A stretch of DNA of 64,000 nt, taken from the NCBI RefSeq assembly GCF_001989455.1, contig NZ_CP018346.1:1240001-1304000 (forward strand), written 5' to 3'. Shown here piece by piece: positions 9,800 through 19,124 of the stretch. This stretch comes from Prochlorococcus sp. RS04 (lineage in GTDB: Bacteria > Cyanobacteriota > Cyanobacteriia > PCC-6307 > Cyanobiaceae). Below the pieces are notes generated by a model. That model had not been told where the DNA came from and searched no databases. It saw only the letters and a list, made by a program, of their open reading frames with translations. The translations under genes were made by a program, and so were the position numbers. Position 1 is the stretch's first letter, and each line of letters starts with the position of its first letter.

Positions 9800-10242
9800 G
9801 ATTTAATTTAAATTTGAAAAAAAAATTTCAAAGATTTTGTCTATTATTAATTTGCTTGGTAGTTTTAATTTTTCAATCTGATATTACCAATTTAAAAGCT
9901 CTTACAATGGATAATTTTCAAAGTGAAATGGTCATAGAGGAATTAAGACTTAAAGTACCTGCCGATGTAAAAGCAGCTTGGTTAAATGCTGAAAAAGAAA
10001 TATGGGAGCCATGGTTATCTTCTCAAGATGGTTTTTTGGGAAGACAATTATTTTGGGATAAAGAAAAAGAAGAAGCATTAATATTGGTAAATTGGAAAAG
10101 TAAGAAATTATGGAAAAGCATACCAATGTCAGAAGTAAATGTAGTTCAACAAAAATTTGAAGCTAATGTTAAAGCTGCTCTAAATATAGGCGAAAATCCT
10201 TTTGAATTGATTTATGAGGGAGAATTAGATAAGCAAACATGA
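9796..10242 (+). CDS. Secreted or lipid-side cyanobacterial protein, TIGR03792/ABM-like
   Basis: This 148-residue protein has a strongly hydrophobic segment (about 14-28) after a basic start, which looks like a signal peptide or membrane anchor. The soluble part, with [21 protein letters not shown], a GFLGRQLFW strand and a [13 protein letters not shown] segment, resembles the cyanobacterial TIGR03792 group and the antibiotic-biosynthesis-monooxygenase-like ferredoxin fold. Function is unknown. Its ATG overlaps the stop of the trmD-ispF frame (atga), and its own stop overlaps the start of larB by 4 bp, so the three genes are almost certainly cotranscribed. The family name is from memory of the pattern. 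Confidence 0.75.
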   Translation: MRFNLNLKKKFQRFCLLLICLVVLIFQSDITNLKALTMDNFQSEMVIEELRLKVPADVKAAWLNAEKEIWEPWLSSQDGFLGRQLFWDKEKEEALILVNWKSKKLWKSIPMSEVNVVQQKFEANVKAALNIGENPFELIYEGELDKQT

Positions 10243-10895
10243 ATTTTGATATCAAGTTTGATTTTCAAAGAAGAGATAGGCTTGGACTTATTGAGGCTAT
10301 TTGGGGGCAAGATAAGAGTATAGACCAATTAGAGAGATTATCTGAAAATGTATTAAGTAAAAATGAGGTTGTTTTCATTACTAGGATTAATAGTGAAAAG
10401 GCTAATTATCTTTTAGATTTGTATGATGATGCACGATTCTATGAAGAAGCAAATTGCCTAACAATTGGTAAAAATCTGAATAAAATAAACACGAATAAAA
10501 AAGTTGCTATAGTTTCTGGCGGCTCAAGCGATTTAGCCGTAACACTTGAAGCTCAATTAGCACTTGAAATTTATGGAGTGAATTGTCAATCTTTTATAGA
10601 TGTTGGAGTAGCTGGACTTCATCGATTGATGAGTCAGTTAGAAGAAATTAATAAATATGATGTATTAATAGTTTGTGCTGGAATGGAAGGTGCTTTGGCA
10701 ACGGTTGTCGGTGGATTGTTGGCACAACCCATAATTGCAGTACCGGTATCAGTCGGATACGGCGTTAGCAAGGATGGAGAAACTGCATTAAATAGTATGT
10801 TGTCAAGTTGTTCTCCTGGTATTGCAGTTATGAATATAGATAATGGTTACGGAGCAGCAATGGCGGCTCTAAGAATTATTAAAAGTATTTCCTAA
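10239..10895 (+). CDS. larB: LarB-like, PurE-related carboxylase domain protein
   Basis: This 218-residue protein matches LarB, which carboxylates and hydrolyses nicotinic acid adenine dinucleotide in the first step of nickel-pincer cofactor synthesis. The PurE-like core is visible: VAIVSGGSSDLAV, DVGVAGLHRL, CAGMEGALATVVGGLLAQPIIAVPVSVGYG. No larC or larE lies in this window, so a link to a lactate-racemase-type cofactor is not shown by context. LarB homologues without the rest of the pathway occur in many cyanobacteria. The start overlaps the upstream gene by 4 bp. Confidence 0.88.
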   Translation: MNFDIKFDFQRRDRLGLIEAIWGQDKSIDQLERLSENVLSKNEVVFITRINSEKANYLLDLYDDARFYEEANCLTIGKNLNKINTNKKVAIVSGGSSDLAVTLEAQLALEIYGVNCQSFIDVGVAGLHRLMSQLEEINKYDVLIVCAGMEGALATVVGGLLAQPIIAVPVSVGYGVSKDGETALNSMLSSCSPGIAVMNIDNGYGAAMAALRIIKSIS

Positions 10896-10899
10896 ATAA

Positions 10900-11031
10900 T
10901 TACTTTTTTTCTATTTCTAATAGGTTTTCTATCCATAAATTAAGTTGTCTTGATAGCATTCCTTCTTCTCTCATTTTGATTGCTTTTATCACGACTTCTG
11001 TATTTACCCACTCTGGAAATCTTTTTTGCAT
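10900..11031 (-). CDS. Small ORF, 43 residues, unknown function
   Basis: An ATG at 11031 opens a 43-residue frame (MQKRFPEWVNTEVVIKAIKM...) ending just 5 bp past the larB stop on the opposite strand. The composition is protein-like: two predicted amphipathic helices, two tryptophans, and a charged IEKK end. It fills an otherwise gene-free gap, and a second small frame in the same orientation follows it upstream. No known domain. Short Prochlorococcus proteins of this size are often missed; conservation was not tested. Confidence 0.55.
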   Translation of the reverse strand: MQKRFPEWVNTEVVIKAIKMREEGMLSRQLNLWIENLLEIEKK

Positions 11032-11098
11032 TTATTTTTATATTCAGTAATTTTAATTTGGTACAAATTTTTATAAAAACAAGATCTAAGTAACAAAT

Positions 11099-11266
11099 TT
11101 AATCTTTTATATTTGATTTTGTACCTAATCTGGACAGCTCAGATGAGGTATGTTCACTTTCTACATTTTTTAATCTTTCAATTAGCTCAGAGAGATCTTT
11201 ATGGGCTAACTCACCATTTTGCTCCCATTTAAGGGACCTTGAGTTACTATCAATTTTTTCTTTCAT
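11099..11266 (-). CDS. Small ORF, 55 residues, unknown function
   Basis: An ATG at 11266 opens a 55-residue hydrophilic frame beginning MKEKIDSNSRSLKWEQNGEL and continuing with an amphipathic helix (HKDLSELIERLKNVESEHTS). It ends 68 bp upstream of the 43-residue ORF in the same orientation. The amphipathic helix and lack of rare codons make it plausible as a real small gene. No family recognised. It lies between larB and thiS, in the thiS orientation. Confidence 0.5.
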   Translation of the reverse strand: MKEKIDSNSRSLKWEQNGELAHKDLSELIERLKNVESEHTSSELSRLGTKSNIKD

Positions 11267-11378
11267 TGTAATATTTAAGTATTAAAAATATAAAACGAAA
11301 ACAGGAGAAATTTGGTTATTGTTTCAAGCCTAAACTTAAAAAAATATGAAGATTTTTAATATATAAAGAATTTATCTT

Positions 11379-11588
11379 TTAACCACCGCCAACTATTGAA
11401 ACGATTTCTAAATTATCACCATCTTTAAGTTTCACTTTTTCCCATTTCATTGAATTTATAATTAAATTATTTAACTCCACTACAATTGTGTTTGGTTTAT
11501 ATCCCATATGGTTAAGAGCCGTAGATAGTAGAGCATTTTCATGATCAAGTTCTATTTTTTTTTCTTCCCCATTTACCTTAATTTTCAT
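11379..11588 (-). CDS. thiS: Thiamine biosynthesis sulfur carrier protein ThiS
   Basis: ThiS is the ubiquitin-like carrier that delivers sulfur as a thiocarboxylate for the thiazole ring of thiamine. The protein has 69 residues and ends in the required GGG. The MKIKVNGEEKKIE beta strand and GDNLEIVSIVGGG end are typical. It overlaps thiE by 11 bp and follows it in the same operon, so carrier and coupling enzyme are made together. Confidence 0.94.
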   Translation of the reverse strand: MKIKVNGEEKKIELDHENALLSTALNHMGYKPNTIVVELNNLIINSMKWEKVKLKDGDNLEIVSIVGGG

Positions 11589-12633
11589 GAGATAGCTCTT
11601 TTAGAATCATAATAGCGTCTTCTTTAGGATCTTCAGAATTCATTAATTGAGAGACTAGAGCAACTTTTTTAAACCCATTTCTTTTTAAGTAAGGAATATT
11701 ATTTGACTTAATTCCTCCGATAGCAAACCAAGGAATATTTAAATCCTTTGTTAATGTTTTGATATTTTCAATACCTAAAGGTTTTTTGTTCTTTTTTGTT
11801 GTAGTTTCAAATACTGGTCCTATTCCTATGTAATCACAACCCTCCTTAAGAGCATTTGTAATATCAATTGCATTATTTGCACTTATACCAATAATTTTTG
11901 AATAACCTAATAGTTTTCTTGCGGTTTTTAAGTCTAAATCGTCTTGTCCAAGATGAATTCCATCCGCGTTAGATGCTAGAGCTATATCAATTCTATCGTT
12001 AACGATAAACAAAGAATCATATCTTTTACATAGATTTTTTATCTGAATTGCTTCTTGAAGATGATCTTGATCAGTTCCCGTTTTAAATCTATGTTGAATA
12101 ATTCTAACTCCCGCAATTAAAATCTCTTCTATTATTTCTAATAAATTGTCCTTTGGATCTGTGATTACATATAGGTCATTTTCTTTTATTATTTCCTCCG
12201 ACTTCTTACACTTGCTATAACTCAATAAGTCAATTTCAATAGTATAAATTTCATATCTAATTTCCGAGGCGATTTTTGAAAGCTCATTATTCTTTAACCT
12301 TGAGAATTCTTCTATGACTCTTAATGCTTCTTGAACTCGGGCTGAATTAGAACTTATAATTTGCTCAGAAGTTTTCCTGTTGATTTGCTCTTGATGTGTT
12401 AATCCTTTACATTTGTCCTCAATGTGATTTCTAGATTGTTTATAAACTTCTAAGTGATTTTTTCCTAAAATTTGTCTAAAATTTTTAATCTTTTCAACAT
12501 ATTTTTCTTTGCCTAGACCAAATCTAGCCCAATCCTCTAGTACTCTTAGTCCTTCTCTAGCTCTATCTAGATTAGCGTCAATAATTTGATAAATTCTTAA
12601 ATCTTCTGTGTTTGTTGTATTGGAATTCAGCAT
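11578..12633 (-). CDS. thiE: Thiamine-phosphate synthase ThiE with an N-terminal ThiD2-like domain
   Basis: Thiamine-phosphate synthase joins HMP-pyrophosphate and the thiazole phosphate. The C-terminal half (from about residue 150) is a normal ThiE barrel: VITDPK start, QHRFKTG, DRIDIALASNADGIHLGQDD, GIGPVFETTTKK, AIGGI. The first 140 residues are an added helical domain with the repeated motif ANLDRAREGLRVLEDWARF / NSARVQEALRVIEEFSRL, which resembles the ThiD2 domain found fused to ThiE in cyanobacteria and proposed to act on HMP phosphate. The order thiE-thiS is preserved, with ribF 7 bp upstream in the same direction. The ThiE call is firm; the ThiD2 assignment is from pattern memory. Confidence 0.93.
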   Translation of the reverse strand: MLNSNTTNTEDLRIYQIIDANLDRAREGLRVLEDWARFGLGKEKYVEKIKNFRQILGKNHLEVYKQSRNHIEDKCKGLTHQEQINRKTSEQIISSNSARVQEALRVIEEFSRLKNNELSKIASEIRYEIYTIEIDLLSYSKCKKSEEIIKENDLYVITDPKDNLLEIIEEILIAGVRIIQHRFKTGTDQDHLQEAIQIKNLCKRYDSLFIVNDRIDIALASNADGIHLGQDDLDLKTARKLLGYSKIIGISANNAIDITNALKEGCDYIGIGPVFETTTKKNKKPLGIENIKTLTKDLNIPWFAIGGIKSNNIPYLKRNGFKKVALVSQLMNSEDPKEDAIMILKELSHEN

Positions 12634-12640
12634 TTGTATT

Positions 12641-13564
12641 TTATTTTTTGTAGTTTTTAAAAATTCTTAGGGCATTCTCTCTATCATTTTTAATTTGACT
12701 AGAAAGTTGCTTGATATTATTGAACTTGATTTGAGATCTAAGCTTTTCAACTGGCTCTACAGATAGATTTAAACCATATAGACTTATATCTTTATTTATT
12801 AAATGAACTTCAACTGCAGATGGTAATAAGGGATTTATTGTTGGTTGAGAGCCAAGATTCATAACAGATTCAATTTTTTGGTTGGAATTTTCTATAGTTG
12901 TCCAAGCTGCGTAGACTCCTTCTCCAGGTAAAAATTTTCTGCCATCTATTTCAAGATTTGCGGTGGGCCACCCTATACTTTTTCCAATACCTTTACCTTT
13001 TACAACCTTTCCATTAAAACTATAAGGTCTATTAAGAATTTTGAAAGCATTTTTCAGATCACTTTTATCTAATAAATCTCTTATTCTGCTGCTGCTTATT
13101 CTACCTTCTTTGTCTTCTAAAATTGGAGTAATTTTTAGTTTTATATCCGTATCTTTAATTATATTTTTTATAGTATTTATATCTCCACTTCTTTTAAAAC
13201 CAAATTTAAAATTAGCACCTACAGAAATGTTTTTTGCTTGTAATTGATTTATCAAAATATCTCTTACAAATCTTTCTGCACTTAATTTAGATAATTCCTT
13301 GTTAAAAGGAATCAGAACTAATTGTTCAATCCCGAGGTCTTCAAGAATAGGTAGTTTTTCTTCAGGTAAATCAAGTCTAAGGCGTGTCTCTTTGTATAGA
13401 ACTTCTCTTGGATGAGGCCAGAAGCTTGCAATTGTAGGGGTATATAGATTGTCTTCAACAACACTTTTTATTAATTTTCTGTGGCCGGCATGAAGCCCAT
13501 CAAAACTCCCAATAGCTATTGAAGTAGGATTCTTAACTTCAGATGGCGATATTAAAGAGATCAA
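12641..13564 (-). CDS. ribF: Bifunctional riboflavin kinase / FAD synthetase
   Basis: RibF makes FMN and then FAD from riboflavin. The N-terminal nucleotidyltransferase half shows GSFDGLHAGHRKLI near residue 18 and SSSRIRDLL near 155. The C-terminal flavokinase half shows GKGIGKSIGWPTANLEI and LPGEGVYAAW. The length of 307 residues is normal. It is the first gene of a ribF-thiE-thiS run, separated from thiE by 7 bp. The start is divergent from the DUF3611-like gene, with a palindrome in between. Confidence 0.95.
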   Translation of the reverse strand: MISLISPSEVKNPTSIAIGSFDGLHAGHRKLIKSVVEDNLYTPTIASFWPHPREVLYKETRLRLDLPEEKLPILEDLGIEQLVLIPFNKELSKLSAERFVRDILINQLQAKNISVGANFKFGFKRSGDINTIKNIIKDTDIKLKITPILEDKEGRISSSRIRDLLDKSDLKNAFKILNRPYSFNGKVVKGKGIGKSIGWPTANLEIDGRKFLPGEGVYAAWTTIENSNQKIESVMNLGSQPTINPLLPSAVEVHLINKDISLYGLNLSVEPVEKLRSQIKFNNIKQLSSQIKNDRENALRIFKNYKK

Positions 13565-13600
13565 AAGATTACGTGCAATTTTATGTTTTTGATGGCAAAT

Positions 13601-13624
13601 TTGAATAGATCATAGTTTATTCAA
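13601..13624. promoter_or_regulatory. Inverted repeat between ribF and the DUF3611-like gene
   Basis: The 7-bp arms ttgaata and tattcaa are a perfect inverted repeat separated by 10 bases, 8 bp upstream of the plus-strand start codon, in the gap shared by two divergent genes. It could be a regulator-binding site or a leader hairpin. There is no U-tract placed for termination. The assignment is tentative in this AT-rich DNA. Confidence 0.3.
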
Positions 13625-13632
13625 TCAAATGA

Positions 13633-14166
13633 ATGTCTGACAAAATTGATTTTCAGTCCCTTTCATTTGGAATGCGGCGCATTGGATGGATTCGCTTTTG
13701 GGTTCAATCCATTTTAGGTGTTGTTGTTGCAGCTGTTTTGCTTTTTTCAAATGTTGTAAATAATAGCGAAGGACAGCTTGGCTTGGCGCCTGGTTTATCA
13801 CTTACAACAATATCCTTGATCTTACTACTTTTTAGTCTTTGGCAAGGTTGGTTAATAGTTAGAACAGGAAGAGCAATCGCAAGCAATGCAAGACCCTCAA
13901 GAGGGCAAACCAGTAGATTAATAAAAAGAGGACTAATAGTTGATTTATTAGGAATTTTGTTTGGATTAATTGGATATCAAGCTCTTATGGGGGCACTATT
14001 TATACAAGCATCCTCACAGACGACTGGACAATTAATAACAGCGACATCTGATATTCCAATTACTGGACTTGAAATATTATCTGTTCTCAGCAACACACAA
14101 GTTATTGCTGCTCATTTTTTTGGACTATGCTTTTCTTTATGGCTTTTAAGAAGGATTTACAAATGA
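13633..14166 (+). CDS. DUF3611-like membrane protein
   Basis: This 177-residue protein has four likely membrane spans (about 20-42, 58-75, 97-117 and 150-172) and short soluble ends. The opening [25 protein letters not shown] and the [18 protein letters not shown] loop match the DUF3611 group found in cyanobacteria and plastids. Function unknown. Its last 21 bp overlap the convergent surE gene. Confidence 0.8.
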   Translation: MSDKIDFQSLSFGMRRIGWIRFWVQSILGVVVAAVLLFSNVVNNSEGQLGLAPGLSLTTISLILLLFSLWQGWLIVRTGRAIASNARPSRGQTSRLIKRGLIVDLLGILFGLIGYQALMGALFIQASSQTTGQLITATSDIPITGLEILSVLSNTQVIAAHFFGLCFSLWLLRRIYK

Positions 14167-14955
14167 ATTATTAATTTTAGGTAAGTCATCTAAATTACCC
14201 CTCCAAAATAAATCTGGTTCTACAGGTGTAAGCGATATTTTATTATCTTGTATTTGAGATACATCACTAGGCCAATTCTTAGGACCATAACCTTTTGATT
14301 TAAGATCTAAAACTACTTCACCTGCTAACCAATAATAATCATCACCCCTTGGGTCTTCTCTTTTTGAAAATTGATTTTTATATTTTCTTACTGATAATCT
14401 TGTCCAGGATAATTCTCTTATTTTGCTTTCCTCGCAAGGGGGTATATTCAAGTTTAATAAAAGTGAAGCTGGCCAGTTATCCTTAATGGCTTGTTCGGCA
14501 ATATTCATTGCAATTTCTCCAGCAAATTCAAAATTCTTCCATTTAAAACTAGCTACACTTATTGCCATAGAAGGAACATTTTCTAAAGTTCCCTCCATGG
14601 CTGCAGCAACTGTGCCCGAACAAAAAATATCTGTTCCTAAATTTGGACCGTGATTTATTCCAGATAAAACAAGATCAGGTTTATTATCCAAGAGTTCAGA
14701 TAGTGCTAATTTGACGCAATCAGCAGGCGTGCCCGAACATCCCCAAGCTTCAATTCCTTCCTCGAATAATTCGTCCGCTCTTTCCACTCTTAATGGAGAT
14801 TGTAAAGTAAGACCATGACCAGTAGCGGACCTTTCTTGGTCAGGACATACTACTTTTACCTTATGCCCTCTTATTCGAGCTGATTTTGCTAATGCTCTTA
14901 TCCCCGCTGCAAAAACACCATCATCATTGCTAATTAAAATATTTAACGGTTTCAT
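14146..14955 (-). CDS. surE: 5'-nucleotidase SurE
   Basis: SurE is a metal-dependent nucleoside monophosphatase connected to survival and stress in several bacteria. The metal site motif [14 protein letters not shown] lies at residues 9-22, and [19 protein letters not shown] near 95 carries the conserved Asn and the phosphate-binding loop. The length of 269 is normal. It is convergent with the DUF3611-like gene and divergent from pheS, so it is expressed alone. The last few residues overlap the neighbour's coding end. Confidence 0.95.
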   Translation of the reverse strand: MKPLNILISNDDGVFAAGIRALAKSARIRGHKVKVVCPDQERSATGHGLTLQSPLRVERADELFEEGIEAWGCSGTPADCVKLALSELLDNKPDLVLSGINHGPNLGTDIFCSGTVAAAMEGTLENVPSMAISVASFKWKNFEFAGEIAMNIAEQAIKDNWPASLLLNLNIPPCEESKIRELSWTRLSVRKYKNQFSKREDPRGDDYYWLAGEVVLDLKSKGYGPKNWPSDVSQIQDNKISLTPVEPDLFWRGNLDDLPKINNSFVNPS

Positions 14956-15023
14956 TAATCAATAAATTTTATTTATGGACGATATTTAAGTAAGATGAAG
15001 CAATACTTATTTTTACTATATCA

Positions 15024-16031
15024 GTGAGTCAGATTGAATCATTAAGTCAAATTGAGGAAAAATTAAATAATCTTTCTCTAACAGCAAAAAATAATATAGA
15101 TAAAGCTAGTACTCATGAAGAACTGGATCAATTGAGAGTTTCCTTGTTAGGTAAAAAAGGTGAGTTGTCAATTGTCTTGAAAATAATGGGTCAATTATCT
15201 GCTACTGATAGACCAGTTGTTGGCCAGAAGGCAAATTTAATAAAGATAAATTTGCAAGAATTAATAACTGAAAGAAAAAATCAACTAAATAGTGAGGCCT
15301 TAGATAAAAAGATTAAAACAGAAAAAATTGATGTAACTATCCCTTCAATTGGAACCCCCCCTGGAAATAAACATCCTTTAATTTCAACTCAAGATGAAAT
15401 AATTGATATTTTTTGTGGTTTAGGATATACAGTTGAAAGTGGGCCTGAAATAGAAACTGATTTTTATAATTTTGAGTCTCTCAATATTCCTAAAAATCAT
15501 CCCGCAAGAGATATGCAGGATACTTTCTACTTAGATGAAAATCGTCTTTTAAGGACTCATACTTCTCCTGTACAGATAAGATACCTAGAAAAAAATCCTC
15601 CTCCAGTAAGAATTATTGCCCCAGGGAGAGTGTATAGGAGAGATGCTGTAGATGCTACCCATTCCCCTGTATTTAATCAGGTCGAGGTTTTATGTATCGA
15701 TCAAGATATTAATTTTAGTCATTTAAGAGGAACAGTTCTTACTTTTTTAAAGACCTTTTTTGGAGATATTCCTGTAAGATTTAGAGCTAGTTATTTCCCA
15801 TTTACTGAACCTTCGGCAGAAGTAGATGTTCAATGGAAAGGTAAATGGTTAGAAGTAATGGGATGCGGAATGGTAGATCCGAAGGTCCTAGAAAAATTAG
15901 GAATAGATTCTGAGAAATGGACAGGATTCGCTGCGGGATTAGGAGTTGAAAGATTTTGTATGGTAAGACATCAGATTGACGACATCAGAAAATTTTATAC
16001 AAATGATCTTAGATTCTTAGAACAGTTCTAG
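15024..16031 (+). CDS. pheS: Phenylalanyl-tRNA synthetase alpha chain
   Basis: PheS forms the catalytic core of the alpha2-beta2 phenylalanyl-tRNA synthetase. The N-terminal coiled coil is followed by class II motifs: [10 protein letters not shown], motif 2 with [16 protein letters not shown], and the GMVDPKVL / GLGVERFCM end that holds motif 3. The length of 335 is typical. The start codon is GTG at 15024, which gives [10 protein letters not shown]. pheT is not adjacent, as usual in cyanobacteria. Confidence 0.96.
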   Translation: MSQIESLSQIEEKLNNLSLTAKNNIDKASTHEELDQLRVSLLGKKGELSIVLKIMGQLSATDRPVVGQKANLIKINLQELITERKNQLNSEALDKKIKTEKIDVTIPSIGTPPGNKHPLISTQDEIIDIFCGLGYTVESGPEIETDFYNFESLNIPKNHPARDMQDTFYLDENRLLRTHTSPVQIRYLEKNPPPVRIIAPGRVYRRDAVDATHSPVFNQVEVLCIDQDINFSHLRGTVLTFLKTFFGDIPVRFRASYFPFTEPSAEVDVQWKGKWLEVMGCGMVDPKVLEKLGIDSEKWTGFAAGLGVERFCMVRHQIDDIRKFYTNDLRFLEQF

Positions 16032-16102
16032 TAAAATTGAAATTTTAAATTAGGATTGTCTAGCAAATTAGTTTAATATAGTCATAGTTTTTAGTTTTTT
16101 GA

Positions 16103-17011
16103 TTGGTACGTAAAGCAGGGCTAATAGTTAATGATGGAAAAGAACTTGCGGTTCAAACTGCAAGTTCTGTTGAGAAAAAGTTGGCAAAATCTAATTATGA
16201 AGTTGTAAGGGTCAGTAGCTCTGGCGGAATGGTTGGCTTCGCGAATCCTGATCAACATGTACGTCCTTTGGGATATACGAATTGTGTTCCCGAGGGGTTT
16301 GACTCGTCAATAGAATTTGCAATTGTTCTTGGCGGAGATGGAACCGTGCTTTCTGCAGCAAGGCAAACAGCACCTGCTAAAATTCCAATCCTTACAATAA
16401 ATACTGGTCATTTAGGTTTTCTTGCGGAAGCTTATTTATCAAATCTTGATGAAGCAATAGATAAAATCATTGCTGGAAATTGGGATATTGAAGAGAGAAC
16501 ATGCTTTATTGTTAGTGTAATGAGGAATGATCAGAGGAGATGGGAGTCTCTCTGTCTTAATGAGATGGCTCTTCATAGAGAACCTCTGACAAGTATGTGT
16601 CATTTCGAGATTTCTATTGGGCGACATGCTCCTGTGGATATATCAGCTGATGGAGTAATTCTATCTACGCCAACTGGTTCTACTGCATATTCGTTGAGTG
16701 CTGGTGGGCCAGTTATTACACCAGATTGCCCAGTTGTGCAATTAACTCCAATTGCTCCACATTCATTGGCATCTAGGGCATTGGTTTTTAATGATTCAGA
16801 GCCAGTAACTGTTTTCCCCGCAACTCCTGAAAGGTTGGTAATGGTTGTTGATGGGAATGCTGGTTGTTATGTTTGGCCTGAAGATAGGGTTTTAATAAGA
16901 AAAAGTAAACACTCAGTAAAGTTTATTAGACTTGAAGATCATGAATTTTTCCAAGTTTTAAGAAATAAACTAGGTTGGGGGTTACCCCATGTGGCTAAAC
17001 CAGATAAATAA
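16103..17011 (+). CDS. nadK: NAD kinase
   Basis: NAD kinase phosphorylates NAD to NADP. GGDGT near residue 78 and the diagnostic [20 protein letters not shown] stretch near 180 are intact, with [13 protein letters not shown] between them. The start is TTG at 16103; no better ATG lies upstream. Length 302. Cyanobacteria usually carry two NAD kinases, and this one has the NAxGGxxxH-free, longer N-terminal form; which paralogue it is cannot be told without an alignment. Confidence 0.94.
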   Translation: MVRKAGLIVNDGKELAVQTASSVEKKLAKSNYEVVRVSSSGGMVGFANPDQHVRPLGYTNCVPEGFDSSIEFAIVLGGDGTVLSAARQTAPAKIPILTINTGHLGFLAEAYLSNLDEAIDKIIAGNWDIEERTCFIVSVMRNDQRRWESLCLNEMALHREPLTSMCHFEISIGRHAPVDISADGVILSTPTGSTAYSLSAGGPVITPDCPVVQLTPIAPHSLASRALVFNDSEPVTVFPATPERLVMVVDGNAGCYVWPEDRVLIRKSKHSVKFIRLEDHEFFQVLRNKLGWGLPHVAKPDK

Positions 17012-17018
17012 AAATTAT

Positions 17019-18299
17019 TCAAGATTCTTTTTTTCCTTTTAATATAAAAACAGGATTATTTGGTTCTAATCTCATTCCTTCAGCGATACTTAAGCTTTTA
17101 TAGGTCTGAATTAAATTTAAAATTGTTTCGAAATTTTTATCTTCTAATTCCTCTTTCAATTCTTTAATAGTTTGAATGTCAATTATTGGGATAACGATAA
17201 TATCTCCAATACTCATACTCTCAGCCAGAGTATTAATAATTTGAAGTTTAGTGTTCTTATCACATCCTCCAATTACTAATCTATTAGGTTTTCCAAAAGA
17301 ACTTAAATTTCTTGTGTTCAAGGAATTATTTATGTCTTCCTCTAAAATAAATTTTGGTTTAACGCCAAGCCTTTTTGAGTTTTCTAGTATTAATGCTTTT
17401 GATCCAATTCTTTTATCGATACAAAATAAATCTAAATTAGGCCTTAATTTTAGTGCTTCTAAACCTATTGATCCACAACCTGCTCCTATATCCCAGATGA
17501 CACCATTTTTAGGGAGTTCTAGATCAGCTAAGATTTGAACGCGAACCTCCCTTTTAGTAAATAAATTTGGTCTATCATCAAAAGTTTTAAAAACATTGTC
17601 ACTTATACCGAAAAGAGGGATATTATAATTTGTGTAATTTTCCTTTGTTTTTGTAAGAACGACAAAGTTCAAACTTGATATATCAGATGGTAATGACTCT
17701 TTAAGATTTAATTTTCTTATCTTTTCATTCTCGAAGCCAATCTCTTCAAAGAGCCAAAAATCATAGAAGTCAATAAGATTTAATTCTGATAAGTTTTTTT
17801 TGATTATTTCTAAACTATTGTTATTTGAATCTGTAATAATAGCCAAGCTTGAAGGCCTTGATTTAAGAGCCTCTACTAACCTATTAGAATCTCTGCCGTG
17901 CATACTCACATTAACAGTATTTTGCCATGGAATCTTTAACTTACTAAATGCCAATTGAATGCAAGTATTTGAAGGGTAGAAACTTAATTCATCTTTTGAA
18001 AAATTTTCTAGTAGTATTCTCCCAATGCCAAACCAAAGTGGATCACCTCTCGAAATTAAAATAACATCAGTTTTTTGTGATCTAAGCCATTTAACAAGTT
18101 CCTTATTACTGTTGCTCGAAAAGAATAATTTCTTTTTTTCTAAACCATTTTTGCTCCATGATTTTATTTCTTCAAAATATGAATTTGGAACTGCAATAGA
18201 AACTGTCTCTTGAAATAGATTTTGTAATTTGAAAGATAGATCCTCAAATTTATAAGAATTAATTCCTACTACATGAATTTTTCTTTTTTTTTCAGTCAT
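17019..18299 (-). CDS. cobL: Precorrin-6Y C5,15-methyltransferase (CbiE-CbiT fusion)
   Basis: This 426-residue protein is a two-domain corrin-ring methyltransferase of the cobalamin pathway. Residues 1-210 form a CbiE-like tetrapyrrole methylase (HVVGINSYK, LISRGDPLWFGIGR, VSMHGRDSNRL). Residues from about 230 form a CbiT-like SAM-dependent methyltransferase/decarboxylase with IWDIGAGCGSIGLEALKL. Prochlorococcus makes a cobalamin-type corrinoid, so the gene fits. It faces nadK convergently with an 8-bp gap and diverges from the next small gene. Confidence 0.92.
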   Translation of the reverse strand: MTEKKRKIHVVGINSYKFEDLSFKLQNLFQETVSIAVPNSYFEEIKSWSKNGLEKKKLFFSSNSNKELVKWLRSQKTDVILISRGDPLWFGIGRILLENFSKDELSFYPSNTCIQLAFSKLKIPWQNTVNVSMHGRDSNRLVEALKSRPSSLAIITDSNNNSLEIIKKNLSELNLIDFYDFWLFEEIGFENEKIRKLNLKESLPSDISSLNFVVLTKTKENYTNYNIPLFGISDNVFKTFDDRPNLFTKREVRVQILADLELPKNGVIWDIGAGCGSIGLEALKLRPNLDLFCIDKRIGSKALILENSKRLGVKPKFILEEDINNSLNTRNLSSFGKPNRLVIGGCDKNTKLQIINTLAESMSIGDIIVIPIIDIQTIKELKEELEDKNFETILNLIQTYKSLSIAEGMRLEPNNPVFILKGKKES

Positions 18300-18352
18300 A
18301 AATATTTAATTAAAAGAAACTTATCTATTTGAATGTTTTATTAAATTATCTT

Positions 18353-18634
18353 ATGATTGTTCGAGCTTTTATAATAAATCAATTGTCTGAAAGAAGAAAG
18401 AGATTACATGATTTATTGTTAACTCTAATAAATAAAGATAGTAAATTTGAGTTTATTGAAGAAAACTCTAACGATTTAACATCTAGCTATTCAGAAAAAG
18501 ACACTTTGAATTTATCTCGAGTTATAGAAAAAAATCGTAAAATAATTAAAAGATATCAATCTATTGTAAGAACAGCTGTTACTCTTGACGCCCTGATGGA
18601 TTCTGAAAATGAAGAAAATTACAAAATCAAATAA
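18353..18634 (+). CDS. Small conserved cyanobacterial protein, unknown function
   Basis: The ATG at 18353 gives 93 residues (MIVRAFIINQLSERRKRLHD...). A TTG at 18329 would add eight residues, but the sequence from the ATG reads as a cleaner start. The protein is hydrophilic and mostly helical, with basic residues in clusters (SERRKR, RVIEKNRKIIKRY). No recognised domain. Its end overlaps the following signal-peptide protein by 26 bp, which suggests cotranscription and coupling. Confidence 0.7.
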   Translation: MIVRAFIINQLSERRKRLHDLLLTLINKDSKFEFIEENSNDLTSSYSEKDTLNLSRVIEKNRKIIKRYQSIVRTAVTLDALMDSENEENYKIK

Positions 18635-19109
18635 AAATATTTTTTTAAAAAAAATATTACCTTTACTTTTACTACTATCTTTTATTTTTAACCCTTTAAA
18701 AGTATCCGCAGAAGTTGCTGAAACAGAAATAAATGGGGAATTAATGAATGCCAGCAGTGAGTTTTTAAGGGATTTGGACTTTGAAACTTGGCAATTAGTA
18801 GCTTATAAATCACCTCTATTTGAAAATAGGTTGATCTTGAGGGTAATAGGTTATCCAGGAAACCTTAGGATTGATCATCCCACTGACTTAAGGGTGGAAT
18901 CAGGAAGGAAACAGTGGCTTTTAGATGATAAAACATTACTTAATGTGGAATTAGCAAATGATGGAAGACAAGCTGCTGCAGAATTTGATCTTAATGAACT
19001 TATTCAAAACATCGATAAAAATAGACCATTGAGATTATCTTTATCAGGTGTTTTTTCAGAGTTACCTGTACCTCCTTTTCTGGTTAAAGAATGGAGGACA
19101 CTCAGTTGA
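18609..19109 (+). CDS. Exported cyanobacterial protein, DUF3122-like
   Basis: This 166-residue protein begins with a signal peptide: a basic start, a hydrophobic run (about 15-27, PLLLLLSFIFNP), and a likely cut after SAEVA near 36. The mature part, with DFETWQLVAYKSP, RLILRVIGYPG, WLLDDKT and PVPPFLVKEWRTL, looks like the short periplasmic or lumenal proteins grouped as DUF3122 in cyanobacteria. Function unknown. It lies between the small helical protein and ribD with short spacings. Confidence 0.72.
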   Translation: MKKITKSNKNIFLKKILPLLLLLSFIFNPLKVSAEVAETEINGELMNASSEFLRDLDFETWQLVAYKSPLFENRLILRVIGYPGNLRIDHPTDLRVESGRKQWLLDDKTLLNVELANDGRQAAAEFDLNELIQNIDKNRPLRLSLSGVFSELPVPPFLVKEWRTLS

Positions 19110-19124
19110 TTATTAATAGAGGAG

